From Enterobacter cancerogenus (GTDB lineage Bacteria; Pseudomonadota; Gammaproteobacteria; Enterobacterales; Enterobacteriaceae), in assembly GCA_000773965.1 (NCBI GenBank), contig JRUP01000011.1, positions 1-64,000 on the forward strand: a stretch of DNA of 64,000 nucleotides, in the 5' to 3' direction. A program made the position numbers and the translations under genes. Positions 51,570 through 60,448 of this stretch are shown piece after piece; positions within the stretch are counted from its first letter, which is position 1, and every line of letters starts with the position of its first letter. The notes below the pieces were generated by a model that was given only the letters and a program-made list of their open reading frames with translations, searched no databases and was not told the origin of the DNA.

Positions 51570-52508
51570 TTAGGAAGCCAGATGCAAATCCTGCACGCCC
51601 GTATCAATGTGCGGTGCCCAAAACGCCACGCTTTCCGCGATATCCGCTACCACCTGACGGTCAGTGGGTTCTCGCTCTTTAAAACTCAGTTCGAGGCAAA
51701 TTTCGTTATCCTGCGCGCCACCGCGCGCCAGCGCGTCCAGCAACGGCTGGGGCTGAATACGGCCGCCCGCATTGTACTGCAATGTGAAGGGTCTGTGGCC
51801 GCCTTTGTCCATCATGCTTTGTTTTATATGAATAATCGGCGAGTAGCGCGGCACCGCTTCAGCCCACGCGTAAGGGTCGTAATCACGCGGGTCGATTGAA
51901 GTGACATCGCCGTGATCGATATCCGCCATCATCCACATCGGCAGGGCAAAGGACTCACTGCTCAAACGCTGCTGTAACGCCAGACAGGCTGGAATGGTTT
52001 CACCAAACTCACGTCCGATGCTCATCGGTTCCCAAAACAGGTACTTCAATCCGGCGGATTGCGCATGTTCCGCCACTTCGGCCCAGCAATCTATCGCGAT
52101 ATCGATCAGCGCTTCCCGCCGCGTCACATCGTTGAAATCCTGCTGGGTAAAAATGGCGAACTGCGATCCGACGGCATCGCCGCCCAGTTCTGCGGTGATA
52201 TCGGCGAAGGTTTTAAACCAGTCCACGTAGTAGCGTCGTACTTCAACATCCGGATGACCAAAATGATTGAGCCGACCATAAGGACCGGTCATACCCGACG
52301 TCACGCGCACCCCGGTTTCCCGCAACGCCTGCTGCATCCGGCGCGTCATGCGGGTAAGGGTCGCAGCGGGCCAGCCAGGATTGATAAATTCATGGGTTAA
52401 CTGCAGATCGCGGATACGGATCTGATGTGCCACGGTGTGAATCAGATCCTGCGGATCGGCAAAACGATTCACCAGTGGGTTGGTATTGAGCGAAAGCGTT
52501 AAGGGCAT
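51570..52508 (-). CDS. eryC: EryC-like tetrulose-phosphate isomerase
   Basis: TIM-barrel protein of the sugar phosphate isomerase/epimerase (AP endonuclease 2) family, 312 aa. In Brucella EryC interconverts the two 3-tetrulose-4-phosphates on the route to D-erythrose-4-phosphate (known). Blocks IRDLQLTHEFINPGWPAA, GPYGRLNHFGHPDVEVRRYY, QFAIFT and LFWEPMSIGREFG match EryC as I recall it, and Glu/His/Asp side chains there could bind the metal. Two bases separate it from eryB. The partner isomerases EryH and EryI are not in the window. Confidence 0.8.
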   Translation of the reverse strand: MPLTLSLNTNPLVNRFADPQDLIHTVAHQIRIRDLQLTHEFINPGWPAATLTRMTRRMQQALRETGVRVTSGMTGPYGRLNHFGHPDVEVRRYYVDWFKTFADITAELGGDAVGSQFAIFTQQDFNDVTRREALIDIAIDCWAEVAEHAQSAGLKYLFWEPMSIGREFGETIPACLALQQRLSSESFALPMWMMADIDHGDVTSIDPRDYDPYAWAEAVPRYSPIIHIKQSMMDKGGHRPFTLQYNAGGRIQPQPLLDALARGGAQDNEICLELSFKEREPTDRQVVADIAESVAFWAPHIDTGVQDLHLAS

Positions 52509-52510
52509 GA

Positions 52511-54037
52511 TTACGCCTCCTTACGCAGCGGCACGGCCGCAGCATAGGTCGCGTCAAACCATTGGCTAAAGGCCTGCTGCTGAACTTCGGTCAGATGCAA
52601 CTTGTGCTTGGTGCGACGCCACAGCACATCTTCCGCCTGCTGCGCCCACTCATTTTCAACTAAATAACGCACTTCGGCTTCATACAGCTGTGCGCCGAAG
52701 TGGCGGCCAAGATCGCTCAACTCACCGGCATGGCCCAGTACTTTCTCAATGCGCGTGCCATACAGGCGCGCATAGTGTTTGCGTAGCGGCGCCGGTAACC
52801 ATGGCCAGCGGGTTTTCACTTGCTCAAGGAAGCTCTCGAAATCGCCATTTGCCATATCACCGCCCGGCAAAGTGGCCTCGCGTGTCCAGTCTTCACCCAT
52901 ATCAGGGAAGAAGGGCGCAAGCTTCTGGATAGCGTGTTCTGCCAGCTTGCGGAAAGTGGTGATTTTGCCGCCAAACACATGCAGCAGCGGGGCGTTTTGC
53001 TGATCGTCGAGATCGAACACGTAGTCACGCGTCACGGCAGAAGGGTTGCCTTTGCCATCGTCAAACAACGGACGCACACCCGAGAATCGGGTAATCACAT
53101 CGCTGGCGCGCAGTTTTACTTTGAAGTAGCGATTGACCACATCGATAAGGTACTGCTGCTCGCTGTCATCGGCGGTCACCGCTTCCGCTTTGCCCTGCCA
53201 CGGAATATCGGTGGTGCCGATCAGGGCTTTATCGCCTTCATAAGGGTTGATGAAAATGACGCGTTTATCGGTATTTTGCACCAGATACGCCTGCTGGCCT
53301 TCCCAGAATTTCGGCACGATGATGTGTGAACCTTTAACCAGCCGCACGCTGCGGTTGCTTTTGGTCTGGGTGACCTGATTTACGATATCCAGTACCCACG
53401 GCCCGGCTGCATTCACCAGCACTTTGGCGAATACCGTGCGCTGAGCACCGCTGGCCTCATCCTGAATCGTGACTTCCCACTTGCCGCTGATACGTTTGGC
53501 CGACACACAGCGGGTTCGCGGCAGAATCGTTGCACCGCGCTCCGCAGCATCCACGGCATTGAGCGCGACCAGGCGTGCATCATCGACCCAGCAATCGGAG
53601 TACTCGAAGCCTTTGCTGTAGCTATCGAGGATTGGGGCGCCTTCGGGATCGCGCATCAGATCAAGCGATCGCGTGCCGGGCAGCTTTTTGCGCCCGCCTA
53701 AATTGTCATAGAGGAACAGCCCCAAACGCACCAGCCACGCCGGACGATCGGTCGGGCTATGCGGCAACACAAAGCGCATCGGCCAGATAATATGCGGTGC
53801 GGCATTCAGCAACACTTCTCGCTCGATCAGCGCCTCACGCACCAGCCGGAATTCATAATATTCGAGATAGCGCAGCCCGCCGTGCACCAGTTTGCCCGAG
53901 CGCGAGGAGGTACCCTGTGCCAGGTCATCTTTTTCACACATCATCACGGACAAGCCACGCCCGGCCGCATCACGTGCGATGCCCGCGCCATTAATGCCAC
54001 CGCCAATGACAAACAGATCCAGCGTATTTTCACTCAT
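52511..54037 (-). CDS. eryB: EryB-like FAD-dependent erythritol-phosphate dehydrogenase
   Basis: GlpD-family flavoprotein, 508 aa, expected to oxidise L-erythritol-4-phosphate to a 3-tetrulose phosphate at the membrane. FAD motif FVIGGGINGAGIARDAAGRG (9-28), then SGKLVHGGLRYLEYYEF and, later, FGGKITTFRKLAEHA. The family is the same as glycerol-3-phosphate dehydrogenase; eryB is preferred because of the eryA-B-C-D order. TTTAAGGAG precedes the ATG, 10 bases after the kinase gene. Confidence 0.82.
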   Translation of the reverse strand: MSENTLDLFVIGGGINGAGIARDAAGRGLSVMMCEKDDLAQGTSSRSGKLVHGGLRYLEYYEFRLVREALIEREVLLNAAPHIIWPMRFVLPHSPTDRPAWLVRLGLFLYDNLGGRKKLPGTRSLDLMRDPEGAPILDSYSKGFEYSDCWVDDARLVALNAVDAAERGATILPRTRCVSAKRISGKWEVTIQDEASGAQRTVFAKVLVNAAGPWVLDIVNQVTQTKSNRSVRLVKGSHIIVPKFWEGQQAYLVQNTDKRVIFINPYEGDKALIGTTDIPWQGKAEAVTADDSEQQYLIDVVNRYFKVKLRASDVITRFSGVRPLFDDGKGNPSAVTRDYVFDLDDQQNAPLLHVFGGKITTFRKLAEHAIQKLAPFFPDMGEDWTREATLPGGDMANGDFESFLEQVKTRWPWLPAPLRKHYARLYGTRIEKVLGHAGELSDLGRHFGAQLYEAEVRYLVENEWAQQAEDVLWRRTKHKLHLTEVQQQAFSQWFDATYAAAVPLRKEA

Positions 54038-54047
54038 GGTGTACTCC

Positions 54048-55598
54048 TTAAAACTTATTCAGTGCATGCCAGGCGGCAGGAAGATCGCTGCGGATCTGCT
54101 GATAATGGGGAAACAGTTGGTTATAGCGCTGCGACAGTTCAGCGGAGGGCGGTTCAGGCGCATCCAGTAGCGGGCGCACCCAGGTTTCCACGCACTGCGC
54201 CATGGAGGGATAGGCGCCAATCGCCACCGCGGCCATCATCGCAGCGCCCGCTGCACCGGCTTCATCACGCTGACTGATACGCACCGGTGCGCCAATGCAG
54301 GACGAGAGGATCTGGCGTAGCGGCTGAGAACGCACCGCGCCGCCGGTGAGACGAATCTCACCCGGCAAGGTACTGCCCATCGCCTGATAACAATCACGTG
54401 CGGCCATACCAATGCCTTCAATCACGCCGCGCACCAGGTCGGCAAAGTTGTGCTGATAGTTGAGTCCGGTGAAGCTGGCGCGCGCATCGGCGTTGACGAA
54501 CGGCCCGCGTTCACCGGCAATTGAGATGTAGGGATGGAACAGCAGGGTGCCGGGTTCGGCTTTGTTGAGCCACTGGTCGATATGCGCCACTAGCCGCGCA
54601 TGATCAATTTCACAGCCAAAACTGCTCAGCAACTCACTGGCCACATTCAACAGCCAGTCGAGATTGAGGGTAGACGCCATATTGGTTTGCACCTGCGTCA
54701 CATAGCCCGGCCAGGGCAGCGGAATCACATAGCCAGTTTGCGCTGGATTCAACCACACCTCATCAATGGTCACACTGCGCAGATGCACCCCGGTAGAGCC
54801 GACAATTGAGCAGGCGGTATGGGCTTCGCCAGTGTGCACGCCTGCGCCCAGTGCGGTCATCGCCATATCCACGTAACCCAGCGAAATCGGTGTACCAGCA
54901 CGCAGACCGGTGAGCGCAGCGGCCTCTGCTGTTAACGGATGAGTGATTTGCGTGCCATCGATAATTTCCGGCAGCAGATGGCGGCGATGTTCCAGTCCCA
55001 GCGCCGCGATGACGGTATCGTCATAACGCTGAGTGCGGAAGTTACCAAAAGTGAAGCTGGCCTCGGAAGGATCGGTGGCACGAATGCCTGTGAGATTCAG
55101 GTAAAGCCAGTCTTTGCAATGCAGCGCCACTTCACTCTTTTCCAGCAGCTGCGGAAAGTGCTGGTCCATATGCGCCATCTGTGAACCCTGCTGGCAGGTG
55201 TTCAGCCCGGTACCGGTCGCCTTGAATCGCTCGGCCGCCAGCGCGTGTTGGTTTAACGCATCCACGGTATGCGCTGCACGCGCATCCAGCCAAATCCAGG
55301 CATCCTCTACCGGCTGATTATTGGCGCCCACCAGCCAGGTGCCATCCCCTTGTGCGGTGACGGCCACGGCCACCACGCGGGAAGCGAGGTTTTCCACGCG
55401 TTCGCCCAGTTTTTTTATCGCGTCCACGGCATCTTGCCAGGTCTGCGACATGGATTGCTGCGCGGCACCGCCTTCGCTGCGGTAATAGCGGTTACGCACG
55501 GAGGCGCACGCCAGCTGTGTGCCTTCCAGATCAAACGCCACTGCTTTCACTACTGAGGTGCCGGAATCCAGACCCAGAATGATATCGCTGTTACCCAC
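54048..55598 (-). CDS. eryA: EryA-like erythritol kinase (FGGY family)
   Basis: ATP-dependent polyol kinase, 516 aa, first gene of the eryABCD operon. Phosphate loop GLDSGTSVVKAVAFD at the N-terminus, GWAI-type substrate region replaced by GYVDMAMTALGAG with the likely catalytic Asp, and LTGGAVRSQPLRQIL for ATP. GTG 55598 is chosen because GGAGG sits 5 bases upstream and the kinase fold begins directly after it; the longer frame to 55634 would overlap the RBS. By family it would make L-erythritol-4-phosphate. Divergent from the ABC transporter operon. Confidence 0.82.
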   Translation of the reverse strand: MGNSDIILGLDSGTSVVKAVAFDLEGTQLACASVRNRYYRSEGGAAQQSMSQTWQDAVDAIKKLGERVENLASRVVAVAVTAQGDGTWLVGANNQPVEDAWIWLDARAAHTVDALNQHALAAERFKATGTGLNTCQQGSQMAHMDQHFPQLLEKSEVALHCKDWLYLNLTGIRATDPSEASFTFGNFRTQRYDDTVIAALGLEHRRHLLPEIIDGTQITHPLTAEAAALTGLRAGTPISLGYVDMAMTALGAGVHTGEAHTACSIVGSTGVHLRSVTIDEVWLNPAQTGYVIPLPWPGYVTQVQTNMASTLNLDWLLNVASELLSSFGCEIDHARLVAHIDQWLNKAEPGTLLFHPYISIAGERGPFVNADARASFTGLNYQHNFADLVRGVIEGIGMAARDCYQAMGSTLPGEIRLTGGAVRSQPLRQILSSCIGAPVRISQRDEAGAAGAAMMAAVAIGAYPSMAQCVETWVRPLLDAPEPPSAELSQRYNQLFPHYQQIRSDLPAAWHALNKF

Positions 55599-56010
55599 GT
55601 ACACCTCCGAAGGGAAGAAAAGTTGACTCACCACGCCGTGTTAATTCCCTGTGATGAATTTGCTAAATAATGTCTTACACCACTTCCCATGGAGATAACA
55701 TATCTCATGTATTATTTTTCGATAAAACAAATAAATTTCACCTCAGTTAGCGAGTTCGATCACGAAAATGAGGGTTATCACCCACAAAGTGAAATGAGAT
55801 ATCACATGAGGAAGGCTTGTATGGCGGGCATTTTTGGCGCGAATACGTGTGAGGGAAGGAATTTAGCGATCCAGATCGCGCTACTGAAAAATTCGTGTGC
55901 CTGCTGTTGACAATTTAGTCACATCAGCACAATTCTCATCACAAGAGTTATCACATTTATAACATTTAATGCGGCGATTATCGCAGCAGATAACAGTGAG
56001 AGGTCACGTT
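55599..56010. promoter_or_regulatory. divergent control region between eryABCD and the ABC importer operon
   Basis: 412 AT-rich bases with no credible gene. TTGACA (55907-55912) is a perfect -35 without a matching -10, so the importer promoter may need an activator. ATATCTCAT at 55700-55708 recurs inverted as ATGAGATAT at 55794-55802. TTATCAC occurs at 55775-55781 and 55948-55954, with ATATCACA at 55801-55806. These repeats are candidate EryD or DeoR sites. Confidence 0.5.
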
Positions 56011-56664
56011 ATGTCCGATGTCTCAATGCTGGCACAGCAGCTCTCCCGCAAGCGCATCCGCCGCTACAGCATTATCGGTGTTGTGGTGGTTGCGGTGATT
56101 GCCGCCATGGCCATCGACACCAAAGTGGTGAAAATCGGTTCCGAGCAAGATGTGCAAGAGCAGGGTTTCTCGCCGGATAGCTACGGGGAGAAAACCTTCC
56201 CCGGTATTCAGCAGGATGTGGAAGCGCGTGCGGTGGATGCCAAAACCCTCGCCGATGCGCTGAAAGCCAATCAACAGGAAGCGGTACAGAAATACGGTGT
56301 GGGTTCGCCGCTCCCGGTGATCCCCGTCAAGCTGGAAGGCGTGGTTCAGTCAGGGCAGATGGGCATCTTCCCACTGAAAGTGGCCGGTTTACCGGAAGGA
56401 AATGTGATTCGCCTGCAAACGGGCCCGGCCATTACCGGCACCGATTTACGTGATGCCAGCGGAAAAATCCAGTTCGGCGATTTTACCAACCAGATTGAGT
56501 ATCAAAACGCCGGTTCGGCGATCAATCGCGCCATGAAAGCCAAAGTACTGGATAAGTTGGATCGCGATGCGCTGCCCGGTAAAACCGTGCAGGTGGTTGG
56601 GGTGTTCCGTTTGCTGGCACCGAATAACTGGATGGTGACGCCGGTCAGTCTGGAGGTGAAATGA
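56011..56664 (+). CDS. DUF2291 periplasmic-facing protein of the sugar ABC operon
   Basis: 217-aa protein with one N-terminal membrane helix (about 15-35, YSIIGVVVVAVIAAMAI) and an extracytoplasmic domain; DUF2291 family, often found with CUT2 sugar importers, function unknown. Blocks KYGVGSPLPVIPVKLEG and FGDFTNQIEYQNAGSAIN fit the family. ATG 56011 follows AGAGG; the 55969 ATG adds 14 residues without an RBS. The stop overlaps the ATPase start by 4 bases. Confidence 0.72.
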   Translation: MSDVSMLAQQLSRKRIRRYSIIGVVVVAVIAAMAIDTKVVKIGSEQDVQEQGFSPDSYGEKTFPGIQQDVEARAVDAKTLADALKANQQEAVQKYGVGSPLPVIPVKLEGVVQSGQMGIFPLKVAGLPEGNVIRLQTGPAITGTDLRDASGKIQFGDFTNQIEYQNAGSAINRAMKAKVLDKLDRDALPGKTVQVVGVFRLLAPNNWMVTPVSLEVK

Positions 56665-58199
56665 AACCGTTCAACGTGAATCCAGCGCTACTAAAAGGCG
56701 AAGTGATCCTTGAAGCGCGCAACATCAGCAAGATCTATGGATCGACCCATGCACTTAAAGGCGTGAATTTTGAGATCCGTCGCGGTGAAGTCACCACGTT
56801 GTTTGGTGAAAACGGCGCAGGTAAATCCACGCTAATGAAAATTTTGTCGGGCGTCATTACGCCAACATCCGGGGAAATTCTCTACAACGGCGAAGAGAAA
56901 GTGTTTCGCTCCGCCACTGAAGCACGCGATTGCGGCATCTCAATTATCCATCAGGAGTTGAATCTGGCTCCCAACATGAACGTGCGCGACAACATCTTTA
57001 TGGGGCGCGAAATCATGAGGCCGGGTGGGGTGGACTACGCGGAAGAAGCCCGCATAACCGCCCATCTGATGGCGGCGCTGGAGGAGGAAATTGACCCGCT
57101 GACGCCGGTGGAAAACCTGCGTCTGGGCCAACAACAGATTGTCGAAATCGCCCGTGCGTTGTCGGTGAATTCACAGATTCTGATCATGGATGAACCGACA
57201 TCGGCGCTCAGTGCTGCGGAAGTCGCGGTGCTGTTCCAGGTGATCCGAGATCTGACCAGTCAGGGTGTAGCCATTGTATACATCTCACATCATCTCGAAG
57301 AGGCACTGGAGATCACCGATCGTGCCGTGGTGCTGCGTGATGGCGTGATGACCGCGTACGCGAAACGCGATGAGATCGATCTCGAATGGATCGTGCGCAA
57401 TATGGTTGGCGATCACTTTGACCTGGGTTCGCCGCCACAAGGGTATGAGTTTGGTGACCAGGCGTTGACCGTGCAAGACCTGACGGTGAAAAGCAAAACC
57501 GGGATTCGGCTGGTGGATAACCTCTCACTGGCAGTGAAAGCCGGGGAAATTGTCTGCATCTATGGCCTGATGGGCGCGGGACGCACCGAACTGCTGGAGT
57601 GCATCGCCGGGCGTATCCATCAAAGCCAGGGCCGCGTTCTGCTGCAGGATACCGATGTCAGCGGGTTAACCATTCAACAACGTATTCAAATCGGCCTTGC
57701 GTTGGTGCCCGAAGATCGGCAACGCGACGGTTTGGTGCAAACCATGTCGGTGGGCGAAAACCTGTCGCTCGCCAGTATCAGCGAATTTGTGCGCGGTCTG
57801 GTGCTGTCACCGCGGCGTGAAAAGCAGCTGGTGACGGACAGTATTCGCAACGTCACGGTGAAAACTGCTGGCGGCGAGGCGGCCATCGGTTCGCTCTCCG
57901 GCGGCAATCAGCAAAAAGTGGTGATCGGCAAAATGCTGGCCACCCGACCAAAAGTGATCCTGCTGGATGAACCCAGCCGCGGCATTGATATCGGTGCCAA
58001 AGCGGAAGTGTTTCGTCTGCTGGCGGAAAACGCCAAAAAGGGGCTGGCGGTGGTGTACACCACCTCGGAAGTGGGGGAATGCCTGAGTATTGCCCATCGC
58101 ATTGTAGTGATGAGCAAAGGGCGCATTAACGCCATCTTCGATTCCAGCGTGAGTAAAGAACGCATTATGGCCGCTTCAGGCGAGTCTCTGGTGGCATGA
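56661..58199 (+). CDS. sugar ABC transporter ATPase (EryE/RbsA-like)
   Basis: Double-domain CUT2 ATPase, 512 aa. First domain: GENGAGKST, LRLGQQQIVEIARAL, ILIMDEPTSAL. Second domain: GLMGAGRTE, SLSGGNQQKVVIGK, VILLDEPSRGID. Overlaps the DUF2291 gene (ATGA) and is followed by the permease. Divergent from eryABCD, so erythritol or a related tetritol is the probable cargo. ATPase of the first polyol operon (39931-41436) is a clear paralogue. Confidence 0.87.
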   Translation: MKPFNVNPALLKGEVILEARNISKIYGSTHALKGVNFEIRRGEVTTLFGENGAGKSTLMKILSGVITPTSGEILYNGEEKVFRSATEARDCGISIIHQELNLAPNMNVRDNIFMGREIMRPGGVDYAEEARITAHLMAALEEEIDPLTPVENLRLGQQQIVEIARALSVNSQILIMDEPTSALSAAEVAVLFQVIRDLTSQGVAIVYISHHLEEALEITDRAVVLRDGVMTAYAKRDEIDLEWIVRNMVGDHFDLGSPPQGYEFGDQALTVQDLTVKSKTGIRLVDNLSLAVKAGEIVCIYGLMGAGRTELLECIAGRIHQSQGRVLLQDTDVSGLTIQQRIQIGLALVPEDRQRDGLVQTMSVGENLSLASISEFVRGLVLSPRREKQLVTDSIRNVTVKTAGGEAAIGSLSGGNQQKVVIGKMLATRPKVILLDEPSRGIDIGAKAEVFRLLAENAKKGLAVVYTTSEVGECLSIAHRIVVMSKGRINAIFDSSVSKERIMAASGESLVA

Positions 58200-58221
58200 C
58201 ATGAAAAACGGAGCAAACGGT

Positions 58222-59277
58222 ATGACAGACAGAACACACACGCTGGATTCGCCGCCTGTCGCGAGTAAAAAGAAGGCCGATAAAAGTCTCAATCTGGCGC
58301 GGCTGCTGCTGGAAGGGCGCGCCTTTATTGCGCTACTGGTGATTATCGCCACTTTTTCTCTGCTCTCGCCTAACTACTTTACCGGCGCCAACTTCCTGAC
58401 CATGGCATCGCATGTGGCGATTTTTGGCTTACCGGCGATTGGCATGCTGCTAGTGATCCTGAATGGCGGGATTGATTTGTCCGTGGGTTCGACGCTGGGT
58501 CTGGCCGGGGTGATGGCCGGATTTATGATGCAGGGCATCAATCTCGAAGCGCTGGGCGTGGTGCTGTATTTGCCGGTGTGGGCGGTGTCGATATTAACGC
58601 TGGTGATTGGCGCGCTGGTGGGATTGGTCAATGGCGTGCTGATCGCCTGGTTCCGCGTTCCGGCATTTGTCGCCACGCTCGGCACCATGTATGTGGCGCG
58701 CGGTATTGCCCTGCTGATCACTAACGGACTGACCTACAACAAACTCTCTGGCACTGAAGCGCTGGGCAACACTGGCTTTGACTGGCTGGGCTTTAATCGC
58801 ATCTTCAACATCCCGGTGGGTGTGCTGGTGTTGGGCGTGGTGGCGCTGGCCTGTGGTTTTCTGCTGAGCCGTTCGGCGTTTGGCCGTTGGCTGTATGCCT
58901 CGGGTGGTAACGAGCGCGCCGCCGATCTCTCCGGCGTACCGGTGAAACGTATCAAAATCAGCGTTTACGTGTTGTCGGGTATCTGTGCCGCGATGGCGGG
59001 GCTGGTGCTCTCTTCACAGCTCACTTCAGCCGGTCCAACGGCGGGCACCACTTATGAACTGACCGCGATTGCCGCGGTGGTGATTGGCGGTGCGGCCTTA
59101 ACCGGTGGTCGCGGCAACGTGCGCGGCACGCTGCTGGGCGCTTTTGTAATCGGATTTCTCTCTGATGGCTTAGTGATTATCGGCGTCTCTGCCTACTGGC
59201 AGACGGTGTTCACTGGCGCCGTGATTGTGTTGGCGGTATTGCTCAACACCCTGCAATACGGCAAACGCAGTCGCTAA
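58222..59277 (+). CDS. sugar ABC transporter permease (EryF/RbsC-like)
   Basis: CUT2 permease, 351 aa, with about 10 hydrophobic segments. NGGIDLSVGSTLGLAG, NERAADLSGVPVKRIKI and AAVVIGGAALTGGRGN are the RbsC-type blocks. ATG 58222 is preferred because GGAG lies 8 bases upstream; the ATG at 58201, one base after the ATPase stop, has no RBS. A GC-rich hairpin separates it from the binding-protein gene. Confidence 0.85.
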   Translation: MTDRTHTLDSPPVASKKKADKSLNLARLLLEGRAFIALLVIIATFSLLSPNYFTGANFLTMASHVAIFGLPAIGMLLVILNGGIDLSVGSTLGLAGVMAGFMMQGINLEALGVVLYLPVWAVSILTLVIGALVGLVNGVLIAWFRVPAFVATLGTMYVARGIALLITNGLTYNKLSGTEALGNTGFDWLGFNRIFNIPVGVLVLGVVALACGFLLSRSAFGRWLYASGGNERAADLSGVPVKRIKISVYVLSGICAAMAGLVLSSQLTSAGPTAGTTYELTAIAAVVIGGAALTGGRGNVRGTLLGAFVIGFLSDGLVIIGVSAYWQTVFTGAVIVLAVLLNTLQYGKRSR

Positions 59278-59281
59278 CTCA

Positions 59282-59304
59282 CGCGCGCTGTTTGGCAGCG
59301 CGCG
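59282..59304 (+). other. intercistronic hairpin between permease and binding-protein genes
   Basis: CGCGCGCTG-tttgg-CAGCGCGCG, a perfect 9-bp stem. Such hairpins commonly give binding-protein genes separate stability or partial termination in ABC operons. Role inferred. Confidence 0.55.
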
Positions 59305-59346
59305 GTTATCCGTAAAACCTGTACCCTAAATAATAACGGAGCACCT

Positions 59347-60294
59347 ATGTTCACAAAACGTCTGTTTATTGCTGCCGCCGCTATGGCGATCACCACCTTC
59401 GCCGCACCGACCTGGGCGGACAACGGGTTGATGACCATCATCGTTAATGATCCCTCTAACCCATACTGGCTGACGGAAGGTCAGGTGGCGCAGAAAGCGG
59501 CTGAAAAACTCGGCTACAGCGCGAAAGTCAGCGCGCACAAAGGCGATACCAATACCGAAAGCCAGCTGATTGATACTGCGATCACCAACAAATCTAAAGC
59601 GATTATCCTCGATCCTGCCAATGCCGACGGTTCTGTGGGATCGGTGAAAAAAGCCATCGCGGCCAACATCCCGGTGTTTATCATCAACGCCGAGTTGAAT
59701 CAGAGCGGATTGGCCAAAGCACAGCTGGTTTCTAACAATGCGCAGGGCGCGGCGGTGGGCGCGATGGAGTGGGTGAAACAGGTAGGCGATACCGCCAACT
59801 ATGTTGAATTAGTGGGCCCGCCATCCGATAACAACGCGGCAACGCGTGCCAATGGTTTTGATACCGTGTTGTCACAGTACCCGACGCTGAAGAAAGTGGG
59901 TCAGGAAGTCGCCAACTGGGACCGTACCCAGGGCTTCAACAAGATGCAGTCACTGCTGCAGGCTAATCCAAACATTAAAGGCGTGATCAGCGGCAACGAT
60001 GAAATGGCGCTGGGGGCGATTGCCGCACTGAAAGAAGCCGGTAAGCTTAACCAAATCAAAGTGGGTGGTTTTGATGGCTCGCCGGATGCCGTTGATGCCG
60101 TAAAAGCCGGTACGCTGGCGTATACCGTGATGCAGCCGGTGGCGCAGTTCGCGCAGAAAGCGGTAGAGCAGGCCGATAGTTTCCTGAAAACCGGCAAAAC
60201 CGGCGCAGCATCGGAAAAACAGCTGTTTGACTGCATTTTGATCACCAAAGAGAACGCGGGCAATTTCGTATCACCGTTTGTATTGAAGCAGTAA
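59347..60294 (+). CDS. periplasmic sugar-binding protein (EryG-like)
   Basis: Exported ligand-binding protein, 315 aa, with a signal peptide (to about residue 24, TWA-D). Mature part has the ribose-binding fold: NDPSNPYWLTEGQVAQKAA, LDPANADGSVGSVKKA, GFDGSPDAVDAVKAG. The divergent ery operon makes erythritol the likely ligand. CGGAG precedes the ATG. Two cysteine-poor lobes and DCILITKEN near the C-terminus are ordinary. Confidence 0.83.
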   Translation: MFTKRLFIAAAAMAITTFAAPTWADNGLMTIIVNDPSNPYWLTEGQVAQKAAEKLGYSAKVSAHKGDTNTESQLIDTAITNKSKAIILDPANADGSVGSVKKAIAANIPVFIINAELNQSGLAKAQLVSNNAQGAAVGAMEWVKQVGDTANYVELVGPPSDNNAATRANGFDTVLSQYPTLKKVGQEVANWDRTQGFNKMQSLLQANPNIKGVISGNDEMALGAIAALKEAGKLNQIKVGGFDGSPDAVDAVKAGTLAYTVMQPVAQFAQKAVEQADSFLKTGKTGAASEKQLFDCILITKENAGNFVSPFVLKQ

Positions 60295-60303
60295 TGCATG
60301 ACG

Positions 60304-60351
60304 TGCGGCTTTCGGGCCGCATACTGCTCAGCGGACGCACTCCGGTGCGTC
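60304..60351 (+). terminator. two GC-rich hairpins after the binding-protein gene
   Basis: TGCGGC/GCCGCA (60304-60309, 60316-60321) and GACGCAC-tccg-GTGCGTC (60334-60351). No T-tract follows, but the paired stems lie right after the stop and probably mark the operon end. Confidence 0.5.
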
Positions 60352-60448
60352 GCTGTAACCGTCCTAACTTCACACCATTTGCAAAAGGCGCGTTTCCGCG
60401 TTGTAATCACCTGGAACCCGCATTTCTGCATCACTTTCTGGACGAAAT

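Noticed and set aside
55689..55910. Plus-strand open frame of 73 codons in the ery divergent region
   Set aside because: AT-rich, no RBS, covers the repeat motifs and the -35 box; better read as control DNA.
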